Of a stretch of DNA of 42,630 bases, positions 35,146-42,630 are shown piece by piece (the stretch's first letter is position 1; the number at the start of each line of letters is the position of its first letter). Source of the DNA: Cytophagaceae bacterium (GTDB lineage: Bacteria; Bacteroidota; Bacteroidia; Cytophagales; JAIYAX01); assembly GCA_027488815.1 (NCBI GenBank), contig JAIYAX010000028.1, positions 1 through 42,630 of the forward strand, written 5' to 3'. Under the pieces are notes generated by a model that was not told the origin of the DNA, made no database searches, and saw nothing but the letters and a program-made list of their open reading frames with translations. The position numbers and the translations under genes were made by a program.

Positions 35146-35367
35146 ATGATGTTTACAATAAATGCAGATACAATAGAAAAAGGGCTAAACAGAAAAAAAT
35201 CGAATACCTGACTTTCGTCATGTTTCCTGCCTGACCCTATTTCTAGTTTTGGTACACAATTGATCAACCAACTAAACCAACTGTTGTAGGTATCAATTAG
35301 GTTTTTTAATTGCAGTGAACATACAAGTGATTTTAGACATGCCGGTAGTCGCCGGCATTTCTTTTTT
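35146..35367 (+). ncRNA. Candidate small RNA with rod-like fold, possibly 6S RNA
   Basis: A consensus promoter, no likely gene, and an intrinsic terminator (35339-35367) delimit a transcript of about 220 nt in the 441-bp gap between ssb and ppx. By hand its ends pair: 35149-35156 (ATGTTTAC) with 35315-35322 (GTGAACAT). Further helices join 35163-35166 (TGCA) to 35311-35314 and 35170-35176 (ACAATAG) to 35281-35287 (CTGTTGT), with G-U pairs. The result is an irregular rod with an unpaired central part. This shape is what 6S RNA, which binds RNA polymerase, would need, but no sequence signature was confirmed. The alternative is an attenuated leader of the ppx gene. Confidence 0.5.
35339..35367 (+). 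terminator. Intrinsic terminator of the candidate small RNA
   Basis: ATGCCGG-TAGTCG-CCGGCAT (7-bp stem) is followed by TTCTTTTTT on the plus strand. It lies 52 bp before the ppx start, so it terminates an upstream plus-strand transcript rather than any protein gene. Confidence 0.75.
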
Positions 35368-35418
35368 AACAGCTTAGTTTTTTGTCTTCGGCCTCAGTAT
35401 AAACTTTATTTTTACGCC

Positions 35419-36375
35419 ATGTCAATTCACCGGTTTGCGATCATTGATTGTGGCACAAACACTTTCCACCTCCTCATTTGTGAGCAAGAAGGCCAAACCA
35501 TCTACCCTTATTTCAGGGATAAAGTGCATGTAAAAATTGGAGAAGGAGGCATCGGCGAAGGATACATTACGGATCAGGCCTTTGACCGGGCCATCAGAGC
35601 ACTGGAGTACTTCAAAATGGCGATCGATAAGTTTGAAGCTGAACAAGTTATCGCCACAGCGACTAGTGCAATTAGAAATGCCCGAAATGGGAAGTATCTG
35701 GTCAATACCATTTTTGAACGCACAGGTATTCAGGTCCAGATTATATCAGGCAATAAGGAAGCTGAGTTGATCTACAAAGGGGTTGCCCTGGCTCATAAAA
35801 TTGGTCCTGAACCAACATTGATCGTAGATATTGGAGGAGGCAGTGTTGAGTTTATCATCGCTGACACCAACGGGCCACAATGGCTTAGAAGCTATGAAAT
35901 TGGAGCTCAAAGGCTATTGGATCAGTTTCATCATCAGGATCCAATGTCCAAAAGAGATAGCAAAGAACTATATGCTTATTTAGAGAAACAACTTAAGGAC
36001 TTGATTCAGGTATCCAAAGACTTAAAAGTAGTAACTATGGTCGGCTCCTCTGGCTCATTTGACACCCTCTATGAAATGCATGCCAGGAAGAAGAAAATTC
36101 AAATTTCATCTGAGGAGACTTCTTTTCATTTACCGCTTAAAGGGTTTAGAACTCAACATGAAAAGCTGATCACCAAGGACAAAGAGCAGCGACTGAACAT
36201 CCCCGGAATGGCTGAAGCCAGAGTGGATATGATAGTGGTTGCCAGTTGCTTGATTGATTTTTTATTAAATGAGCTTAGCATTGAGCGATTGGTAGTTTCC
36301 ACCTTTGCTCTCAAGGAGGGCATTATGTCAGATCTTAGTAAAGGTGTTACCACCTTTGCAGAGTCAACTACCTGA
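35419..36375 (+). CDS. Ppx/GppA-family phosphatase
   Basis: A 318-residue protein with the actin-like ATPase fold of exopolyphosphatase / guanosine pentaphosphatase: DCGTNTFHLLI (10-20), ATSAIRNARNG, ISGNKEAELIYKG and the conserved VDIGGGSVEFI. It has only the catalytic Ppx-GppA domain, without the C-terminal HD domain of long forms, so polyphosphate against (p)ppGpp activity is undecided. Upstream, TTTG at 35381-35384 and TATTTTTA at 35407-35414 form a weak promoter. Its end overlaps the convergent flippase-like gene by 12 bp. Confidence 0.88.
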   Translation: MSIHRFAIIDCGTNTFHLLICEQEGQTIYPYFRDKVHVKIGEGGIGEGYITDQAFDRAIRALEYFKMAIDKFEAEQVIATATSAIRNARNGKYLVNTIFERTGIQVQIISGNKEAELIYKGVALAHKIGPEPTLIVDIGGGSVEFIIADTNGPQWLRSYEIGAQRLLDQFHHQDPMSKRDSKELYAYLEKQLKDLIQVSKDLKVVTMVGSSGSFDTLYEMHARKKKIQISSEETSFHLPLKGFRTQHEKLITKDKEQRLNIPGMAEARVDMIVVASCLIDFLLNELSIERLVVSTFALKEGIMSDLSKGVTTFAESTT

Positions 36376-37410
36376 TTTTTTAGGGTAGAAAAAGCTGATC
36401 AAAGCCAGGCAAACGCCACCTGTTACCAGATAGAAAAGGGTTTGGGTCGCATGAATGATCGTGGCCAGCGCAAGGCCATCTGTCTCTGCTATTCCATACA
36501 ACAGAAGCCCTTGAGCCAAAATCCAATGATAAGCCCCCATGCCCCCTGCTTGCACGGGTACCGATCTTCCTAGACTTCCGATTCCAACCAGGGCCAACCC
36601 TGCACCTACGCTCAGTCCACTTGTTGCCGGTATGGAGAAAAAACAGAGGTAGGTCATAAAGAAATACATGACCCAAATGGATAGGGTAAGTAAAATGAAG
36701 AGTACAGATCTCTTTAGTCTTAATGCTGACAAAAGACCCTCTTCAAGCTGAAAGGCCAACTCCTCCAATTTGCCTATCTTCTCCTCTTTGGCCTTTTCTT
36801 TGGCCTTTAGACGGTAATAGATCCCAAAGGCAAGAGCAATGGCAGCCCCGGCATAGATCCATATCGGTACTTTACTCAAAATCCCCGTGACCTTTAACAT
36901 CAACGGACTAAAAAGTTGATCAGAGAAAAATCCGGCTAGCAAGTCAAACTGAAAAACCAGCGCCGACATCAGCACAAGAAACAGCATCACCAGATCAATA
37001 ATTCGTTCGGTAACAACAGTTCCCAAAAGCTTAGCAAAGGGTTGTGGGCTTTCACGTTGTATCAACATGCATCTGCTTATTTCACCTAGCCTGGGAACAG
37101 CAGTATTAACAAAATAACCGGACATCATCGAGAGAAACACCGTGCGAAATCTCACTCCCTCTCCTAAAGCCTCAATCAGCAAATTCCATCGCCAGGCTCT
37201 TGCCAAATGACAAAGAAAAGTAACCAAAAGAGATAGCCCCACCCATCGATAATCTGCCTGTGCTATGCTTTTACCTATGGCCGCCACATCTGTACCTCTA
37301 AATGCCAGATACAGCATGACCAGCCCAAAAGACAAATAAAAAAGCCACTGGCTTGCCTTCCAGAACTTCATCCAGGGGCTCGTGCCAGAGGAACTCAACT
37401 CATGGGGCAT
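36364..37410 (-). CDS. Flippase-like membrane protein (UPF0104 / lysylphosphatidylglycerol synthase TM family)
   Basis: A 348-residue integral membrane protein with about eight hydrophobic helices and typical family pieces: HLARAWRWNLLIEALG, SMMSGYFVNTAVPRLGEISRC and LVGIGSLGRSVPVQAGGMGAYHW. Members resemble the flippase half of MprF and move lipids or lipid-linked sugars across the inner membrane. It lacks the aminoacyl-transferase half, and the substrate is unknown. Its start overlaps the helical-repeat gene by 11 bp; it is the last gene of a three-gene operon. Confidence 0.85.
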   Translation of the reverse strand: MPHELSSSGTSPWMKFWKASQWLFYLSFGLVMLYLAFRGTDVAAIGKSIAQADYRWVGLSLLVTFLCHLARAWRWNLLIEALGEGVRFRTVFLSMMSGYFVNTAVPRLGEISRCMLIQRESPQPFAKLLGTVVTERIIDLVMLFLVLMSALVFQFDLLAGFFSDQLFSPLMLKVTGILSKVPIWIYAGAAIALAFGIYYRLKAKEKAKEEKIGKLEELAFQLEEGLLSALRLKRSVLFILLTLSIWVMYFFMTYLCFFSIPATSGLSVGAGLALVGIGSLGRSVPVQAGGMGAYHWILAQGLLLYGIAETDGLALATIIHATQTLFYLVTGGVCLALISFFYPKKSGS

Positions 37411-39655
37411 TGCGGTATTTTATAAACTGCTTGAAGAGATATTTTAATGTGGGCCTGCTCAATTCATAAGCGATCTCGACAGCCTGAAAGGTTTGGTATG
37501 GCTTTTCGGCCTTGATCCATCGAACCATTTTTTCTGCAAGTATATCTTCCAGGTCTCGAACTTGCTTGGCCCTCTCAAGCCTCATGGTGCTATCCATTAT
37601 CAACTCAATGGCCTTATCGTATTGATCAGTCGCAGTATAAAATAAAGCAGCCTCATACTTCAAGTCAGCCTTTCCATCCATAGCATGAAGGAATAAAGGC
37701 TTATGAGAAATGCCATTTAAATAAAGTTTATTGAGCAGAAACTGATATTCAGCCTCTGCATACTTATTGAAGAATACAACAAGATCTTTGGCCTGTTCTG
37801 CCATTCGTGCTGAGTTAACAAATTCCTGATACCTGGAAATCTTTTGGTAAGTTTCTATTCGCTCTTCCGCCCCATTGATTACCATTCCACAATTGCCTTT
37901 AGCCTTCAATCGGTTGGCTGCAGAGGAAAGAATTTTATAGCCAGTAACATACTCGGACTTGTCAAAAAGTTCATAAGCCAAAGTTAAAGAGTCGAAATAA
38001 GGTGTTAAAGCCCCGCAGAGTTGGCTGACTTGTGATGGTATGGAGATTTTCATTCCCGCCTGCAGGGCTCTATTCACGAAATCGTCAACAGACAAAATCA
38101 GGTCCAGCGTATCAACTCTGGTCAACCTGTTTTTGAGAACCTGATTTAAAAGCTCTTTACGTGGTTGTAACTGCCCCGGATACTTACGTGCCTGTATGGC
38201 GAGTTGAAACGCCAAAGCTAAGGAATTACTGTTTTCAGCTTTGAGCGAAATCTCTTCAAGCCCATTTCCTAACTTGACTAAGGCATCTTCTGACACATCA
38301 GAAGTATTGGTTGCAGCAAATTCATAGTGTAATGTATAGTATCTGGCTCTTAACTGCTGCAACTGAACATGAGCCAACTCATAAGATCCACTGTTGACTT
38401 TATCGATAAACTCTTGATAGGTAAATTGGTAAGCCTCCTTCGAAGATCGCTTTTGTAAATAGAGCAAGCTGTCCGGAGCCATCAAAAACGTGTTTTTCTG
38501 AACCAATTCCTCTGTTTTCTTTAGCCAATCCTGAGCTTCTTCATAGCGGCTGTTTGATATTTCCCTCTTAGCTATTTCCCATTGAGCCTGCAAAAGCTCC
38601 TCTCCCAACTTTTTGTACCTGATCATCGACTCAGGATCGGGTCGGTCTCTGAATGCGATACTTTGAAATTGCTTACGTGCCCCTGAAATGTTTCCTTCGC
38701 TGAATTCTAAATAGGCAAGCTCTACTTCTGCAGGCAAAAAGTTGGGGTTAATCGCCTTGGACAACTGATAAAAATACCTGGCTGAGTCCAGATTTTGTGC
38801 CAATGCATTACGAACACCCTCATTGAACAGCCTGATATCCAGACCATTCATCTGCTGATAAACTAGTTTTCGCTTAGCAAGTACTTCTTCTTTGAGAGTT
38901 GAAAGTCGCTGCAATATGGTCAGCGGATCGTATTCCCTTAAGCCAAGATCTTTGATCAAGGGACTTTGATTGGCCTCATTCACAAAAACCAACATTTCAT
39001 CTAGTACTTTTTTGTTTCCGGGTAACTGCTCAAGATTATTAAGTCTCATTTCATTCAACAAATCCTTTGAAATCCGTAAGTCCTCGTCGAGCAGTTGGTA
39101 TTCGCTAACATTTGAGATAAAATCACGGTATTTATCAAGAATGTCAGCACCAAAACCAAAGCTAAGCTTGCTGATTCGAATGGAATGTGAGCTAGACTGG
39201 AATGCAAATGGAATGGAAACATCTGCCAGAAAACCCTTGGCAGTCAGAGAAGACTTGCTGATGACTTCTTTAAACAAACTCCTGTTCTGTAGGTCTACGA
39301 CTTCCATTTGAAAGCTGAAGGTTGAGGGTAGCAACTGAATGCTGAATGGTACCCCCTGATATTGCCCATCGCCTTCCCAGCCTAAAAACTGGAAATAAAC
39401 GGAAGCAAGAGAAGCCCTTGATCCGGCTGGATTTACTCTACTGATCAACTCAAAAACCATGACCACAGATAAGGAAGTATCAGGCTTCGCTATCTGGCTG
39501 GCATGTGTACTAAGGAATAAGCTGTCATTTACCTTACCATTTACATTTGCCAATTGAAAACGATAAGATACTTTGGCTACCTCATCAAACTGGACTTGAG
39601 CAAAACCAGAAATTGAAATCAAAAAACAGAATGCAACAACGATCAAATGCCTCAT
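37400..39655 (-). CDS. Secreted helical-repeat (TPR-like) protein of unknown function
   Basis: A 751-residue protein with a signal peptide (MRHLIVVAFCFLISISGFAQ), a beta-rich domain (about 25-175) and a long alpha-helical repeat region. The repeats include YFYQLSKAINPNFLPAEVELAYLEFSEG-like TPR helices around residue 300. There is no sorting domain, so it is probably periplasmic. It overlaps the DUF4139 gene by 4 bp (ATGA) and the flippase-like gene by 11 bp. A scaffold role is inferred only. Confidence 0.7.
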   Translation of the reverse strand: MRHLIVVAFCFLISISGFAQVQFDEVAKVSYRFQLANVNGKVNDSLFLSTHASQIAKPDTSLSVVMVFELISRVNPAGSRASLASVYFQFLGWEGDGQYQGVPFSIQLLPSTFSFQMEVVDLQNRSLFKEVISKSSLTAKGFLADVSIPFAFQSSSHSIRISKLSFGFGADILDKYRDFISNVSEYQLLDEDLRISKDLLNEMRLNNLEQLPGNKKVLDEMLVFVNEANQSPLIKDLGLREYDPLTILQRLSTLKEEVLAKRKLVYQQMNGLDIRLFNEGVRNALAQNLDSARYFYQLSKAINPNFLPAEVELAYLEFSEGNISGARKQFQSIAFRDRPDPESMIRYKKLGEELLQAQWEIAKREISNSRYEEAQDWLKKTEELVQKNTFLMAPDSLLYLQKRSSKEAYQFTYQEFIDKVNSGSYELAHVQLQQLRARYYTLHYEFAATNTSDVSEDALVKLGNGLEEISLKAENSNSLALAFQLAIQARKYPGQLQPRKELLNQVLKNRLTRVDTLDLILSVDDFVNRALQAGMKISIPSQVSQLCGALTPYFDSLTLAYELFDKSEYVTGYKILSSAANRLKAKGNCGMVINGAEERIETYQKISRYQEFVNSARMAEQAKDLVVFFNKYAEAEYQFLLNKLYLNGISHKPLFLHAMDGKADLKYEAALFYTATDQYDKAIELIMDSTMRLERAKQVRDLEDILAEKMVRWIKAEKPYQTFQAVEIAYELSRPTLKYLFKQFIKYRNAP

Positions 39656-41265
39656 AAACCGGAAACTATCATGTCTTTAGGGTACTTCACTTCAAAGGAA
39701 TAAGATTTACTGACCGACTTTGTGGGCTCCAATTTAATCTTCCACTCTAGTGTGCCACTCTCCTTTTTCAATTCTGCACCATCCCATTGGGTCAGCTCAA
39801 CTTGTATGTTTTCATGTTGCGAGATGGGATATTGTTCAATGAGAAGAATGTCAGCTTCGAAATTCCGGACGTTCTTTAAAGTAACCTGATAGCTCCTGCT
39901 CACTTTCACTTGAGTACCCAACATCTTGACTCCGGTCTTATTCTGCTCTTTTCTTGAACAAATCATTTGGGGATCACTTCCCAGTGAGATCACAAGAGTG
40001 TCACTGGTGATCGATGGTTTGATATAGGTTTTCCCGGTAAAAGTTCCTTCAAAGAATACATTGGCTTGCCCTGGCAAAAGATTGAGCTTCTCCCAACCCA
40101 TAATCAATGCTGTCAGGTATACCTGCTCACTATACTTTGGCATGCACAGATACCTTTTGAGGTAAGGTAATTCAAATCGATTGATATCAAGTTGTTCTTG
40201 AGTGGGCTGACTAAAGAGAGTTCTTTTCCCGCTGATATTGTATTCAATACTTAAGGCTGTTTCTTCCATTACCACTACAGATAAGCTTACTTCCATTTCT
40301 TCAGTTGATGTTTCTTCAGCTTCTCGGGCAGGAGAACCTGCCATCTCCGGAGCTGCTGCCTTCGATTTTCTTTTTAGGTCCTGCCTGAACACCTGTTGTT
40401 GGTAAACGTTGACATACCAAGGCTGTAGATCCGGCATTTGGCTTGAAGAGCTTGGTCGACGGGTGGATAAAGTCAACTTCACATCCTTCCAGTCCACCCC
40501 GGTTTGCTGAGTGATTCTAGCCTTTGAAATCAGACTAGCTTCTTTTTCAGTAGGGTTTATCCTGATGTCATAGGACGGCTGCCAACCTGCTGACGAAACC
40601 ATATAGTTAAACCTGAATTGAAATACTCCTTCTGTTCTGACTTGAAGTTCTACCTCAATCTCAAGATAGGGTTGGGAGGTTTCGCTAGCCAATTGATTCA
40701 ACGTGGCTTCAAGCATCTGAACTCGTTCTTGCTGCTTTTTTTGCTTTTCTTGTAACTGTCTCTGGGATTGTTTAATTTCTGTAAGCCTGTTCCTGAAAAA
40801 TTGACTGAATTTTTGCAACTCCTCTGTGGAGAACGTACTTTTTTCAGAACCGGGCTTCATATTGGCCATCAACAATTGTTCCTCTTTTTGTAATACATCT
40901 AACCGATCATTGAATTCACGAAGAGTCTCCTGTTGTTCAAGCAATGAGTCTTTCAACTGTAGGTATTCTTTAGTTTGCTGACCTTGCTTGTCAAAATCCT
41001 GAAGCATCTTTATCACTGTCATTTCTCCATCCCCCTTCCCATTAATTTGCAAAGTATTAGGATCAGCATATGGGCTAATCTTTTCAAAAACTAATTTATG
41101 TACTCCTACGCTTAGCTTTTGACTTCCACTGTGGAACACTTGTGCTTGTTGTTGAAACACTGTTACTTCATCAATTTGATGCTTGACGACACGGCTTTGG
41201 ACATCGTTCGAGGCTGCAAGCCCGGGCAGCATGCCGAAACACAATAAGATACAGACAATCTTCAT
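39652..41265 (-). CDS. DUF4139/DUF4140 protein, MuiA (mucoidy inhibitor A)-like
   Basis: A 537-residue protein with a signal peptide (about 1-18), an N-terminal DUF4140 domain (IDEVTVFQQQAQVFHSGSQKLSVGVHKLVFE), a coiled coil (about 95-205) and a C-terminal DUF4139 beta domain (YMVSSAGWQPSYDIRI ... WKDVKLTLSTRRP). The name comes from a mucoid-phenotype suppressor, and the molecular role is unknown. It is the first gene of the operon with the helical-repeat and flippase-like proteins, which points to envelope function. Confidence 0.83.
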   Translation of the reverse strand: MKIVCILLCFGMLPGLAASNDVQSRVVKHQIDEVTVFQQQAQVFHSGSQKLSVGVHKLVFEKISPYADPNTLQINGKGDGEMTVIKMLQDFDKQGQQTKEYLQLKDSLLEQQETLREFNDRLDVLQKEEQLLMANMKPGSEKSTFSTEELQKFSQFFRNRLTEIKQSQRQLQEKQKKQQERVQMLEATLNQLASETSQPYLEIEVELQVRTEGVFQFRFNYMVSSAGWQPSYDIRINPTEKEASLISKARITQQTGVDWKDVKLTLSTRRPSSSSQMPDLQPWYVNVYQQQVFRQDLKRKSKAAAPEMAGSPAREAEETSTEEMEVSLSVVVMEETALSIEYNISGKRTLFSQPTQEQLDINRFELPYLKRYLCMPKYSEQVYLTALIMGWEKLNLLPGQANVFFEGTFTGKTYIKPSITSDTLVISLGSDPQMICSRKEQNKTGVKMLGTQVKVSRSYQVTLKNVRNFEADILLIEQYPISQHENIQVELTQWDGAELKKESGTLEWKIKLEPTKSVSKSYSFEVKYPKDMIVSGL

Positions 41266-41369
41266 AGCAACGATTAGTTAAAAGCACACAGTTAAAATCA
41301 AGCCAATTTCCACCTTATTCGATCTGCATTCCAAATAAGAACCTACTATTTTGCAAAAAAATCAGCGTG

Positions 41370-42455
41370 ATGACAGATGAGATCATTTTAAAGAAGCAGG
41401 AGCTGGCCAAATTTACCTATGCAGTTTTTCTGGCTATGGGTTGTAATAAAAACGATTCAGAGACTGCAACCTCTGTTTTGCTTACTGCTGATTCTCGGGG
41501 CATAGATTCTCATGGTGTCGCTCGTTTATCAGGATATGTGAGGCTATGGGAAGCGAATAGGATCAACCCAACGCCTCAGTTTAAAGTGGAAAGGGAAAGC
41601 CTATCGACAGCCACGTTAAACGCAGACTCTGCCCTTGGCTTAGTTTCAGGTCCGTTTGCAATGAAACTAGCGATCCAAAAAGCATCCCAAACAGGAATGG
41701 GAATGGTGGCTGTCAACAATTCAAATCATTTTGGAATTGGTGCCTATCATGCTTTGCTGGCCACAAAAGAAAACATGATCGGCATCTGCATGACCAATGC
41801 AAGCCCTCTGGTAGCTCCTGTAAATGCTAAGGAGAGAATGCTTGGCACAAATCCTCTAACTTTTGCTATACCTGCGGGTAAATACCCGGCTTTTGTATCC
41901 GATCTGGCCACATCAGCAGCAGCAAACGGAAAGCTTGAACTACTTCAAAGAAAAAATAAACCTGCCCCCGAAGGTTGGCTACAAGATCAAGACGGGCAGC
42001 CTACTACAGATCCCTTTGCATTAAAACACGGTGGTGCTTTGATTCCTTTAGGCAGCGACTCCGACAAAGGCTATCATAAAGGGTATTGTTTAGGGGCAAC
42101 TGTTGATATTTTTTCAGGGGTTTTGAGCGGTGCAAACTATGGACCCTGGGTACCACCTTTTGTTTCTTTTCTGCCATTAGCTGCCAATCCTGTAGGTTTA
42201 GGAATTGGCCATACCTTCATGGCAATTAAGGTCGATGCTTTCAGGCCAATTGAAGACTTTTTGTCTCATATGGACAATTGGATAAGTCGATTTAAGGAAG
42301 CTCAACCAATTGATGCTCAGTATCCTGTACTTATTCCTGGCGACCCTGAATATTTTTGTGAGGCAGAAAGAGCGAAAAGTGGAATACCCTTGCTAAGGCC
42401 GGTGTATGAAGATTTGAAGGGTCTAGCTGTCAAATTCAATTTAGAGTTCCCCTGA
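41370..42455 (+). CDS. Malate/L-lactate dehydrogenase-like (Ldh family) oxidoreductase
   Basis: A NAD(P)-dependent oxidoreductase of the Ldh/YbiC/YiaK family, distinct from Rossmann lactate dehydrogenases. Motifs are DSRGIDSHGVARLSGY, NNSNHFGIGAYHALLA with the family's catalytic histidine, TNASPLVAPVNAKERMLGTNPLTFAIP, and DKGYHKGYCLGATVDI. It acts on malate, lactate, ureidoglycolate or diketogulonate in different members, so the substrate is open. I chose the ATG at 41370; the frame also allows the preceding GTG at 41367. It converges on the 5S rRNA gene with a shared terminator. Confidence 0.9.
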   Translation: MTDEIILKKQELAKFTYAVFLAMGCNKNDSETATSVLLTADSRGIDSHGVARLSGYVRLWEANRINPTPQFKVERESLSTATLNADSALGLVSGPFAMKLAIQKASQTGMGMVAVNNSNHFGIGAYHALLATKENMIGICMTNASPLVAPVNAKERMLGTNPLTFAIPAGKYPAFVSDLATSAAANGKLELLQRKNKPAPEGWLQDQDGQPTTDPFALKHGGALIPLGSDSDKGYHKGYCLGATVDIFSGVLSGANYGPWVPPFVSFLPLAANPVGLGIGHTFMAIKVDAFRPIEDFLSHMDNWISRFKEAQPIDAQYPVLIPGDPEYFCEAERAKSGIPLLRPVYEDLKGLAVKFNLEFP

Positions 42456-42461
42456 AACAAA

Positions 42462-42488
42462 AAAACCCAATCGTGTGGATTGGGTTTT
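42462..42488. terminator. Bidirectional terminator between the Ldh-family gene and 5S rRNA
   Basis: AAAACCCAATC-GTGTG-GATTGGGTTTT is an 11-bp perfect stem. The minus-strand side is followed by TTTTGTTT and the plus-strand side carries a short T-run in the stem. It starts 7 bp past the Ldh stop codon. Confidence 0.85.
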
Positions 42489-42491
42489 GTG

Positions 42492-42513
42492 CATGACCAT
42501 CCGACTGGTCATG
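42492..42513 (-). other. Hairpin directly 3' of 5S rRNA
   Basis: CATGACCA-TCCGAC-TGGTCATG is a perfect 8-bp stem about 8 bp past the 5S 3' end. It is probably a processing or protecting structure, with the bidirectional terminator next. Confidence 0.5.
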
Positions 42514-42520
42514 ATGATAA

Positions 42521-42630
<110 letters not shown>

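Noticed and set aside
35146-35211. Short frame of about 21 codons (MMFTINADTIEKGLNRKKSNT) at the predicted start of the candidate small RNA
   Set aside because: It would be almost leaderless, has no ribosome binding site, and its bases take part in the end-to-end pairing of the RNA.

Overview
The window looks like a chromosomal segment of a member of the Bacteroidota, probably of the Cytophagales. The lineage within the phylum is inference. Supporting signs are several secreted proteins with C-terminal type IX secretion (T9SS) sorting domains, promoter elements of the Bacteroidota type (TAnnTTTG at -7, TTTG near -33), weak or absent Shine-Dalgarno sequences, an LptD / amidase / MCE envelope block, and a Bacteroidota-type LysS with a C-terminal extension. 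The right edge runs into the 5S gene of an rRNA operon.

Layout. 1-5110: two large T9SS-type surface proteins on the minus strand. The first runs off the left edge. The second carries an intramolecular-chaperone (peptidase S74) domain followed by a sorting domain. Much of this stretch is AT-rich. 5598-7722: aroB and a DAHP synthase/chorismate mutase fusion (shikimate and aromatic amino acid synthesis), divergent from 7832-10347, a proline dehydrogenase coupled to a secreted cyanophycinase-like protease. 10335-11609: acyl-CoA hydrolase/CoA-transferase. 11696-16242: envelope block (MlaD/MCE protein, N-acetylmuramoyl-L-alanine amidase, divergent LptD). 16307-17589: an array of small palindromes next to a single-domain Y1 (IS200/IS605, RAYT-like) transposase. 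18272-20895: an rRNA-type methyltransferase and lysS. 21152-23146: a soluble PAS histidine kinase.

23126-31857 is a long minus-strand region with two operons built around a Crp/Fnr-family regulator. The upstream operon holds an Omp28-like secreted protein, a YHS protein and a TAXI-type lipoprotein, followed by the regulator with its own promoter. The downstream operon holds a second YHS protein, a DoxX-like protein, an outer-membrane protein, DinB, NRDE/TANGO2, an ATP-grasp enzyme and a LysE exporter. Both operons start with the same inverted repeat (TGTCA-N6-TGACA) at the same distance from a -7 element, so they probably form one regulon.

32045-34432: secreted or outer-membrane proteins of unknown role. 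34636-36375: a short SSB, a strong candidate small RNA (promoter, rod-like fold, terminator; possibly 6S RNA) and a Ppx/GppA phosphatase. 36364-41265: a three-gene operon (MuiA-like DUF4139 protein, helical-repeat protein, flippase-like membrane protein). 41370-42455: an Ldh-family oxidoreductase converging on the 5S rRNA gene.

The most interesting items are the phased hairpin array with its transposase (about 15 hairpins at about 52-bp centre-to-centre spacing, with chimeric hairpins), the shared operators of the two YHS operons, and the 6S-like RNA. All were read by eye, without database searches.
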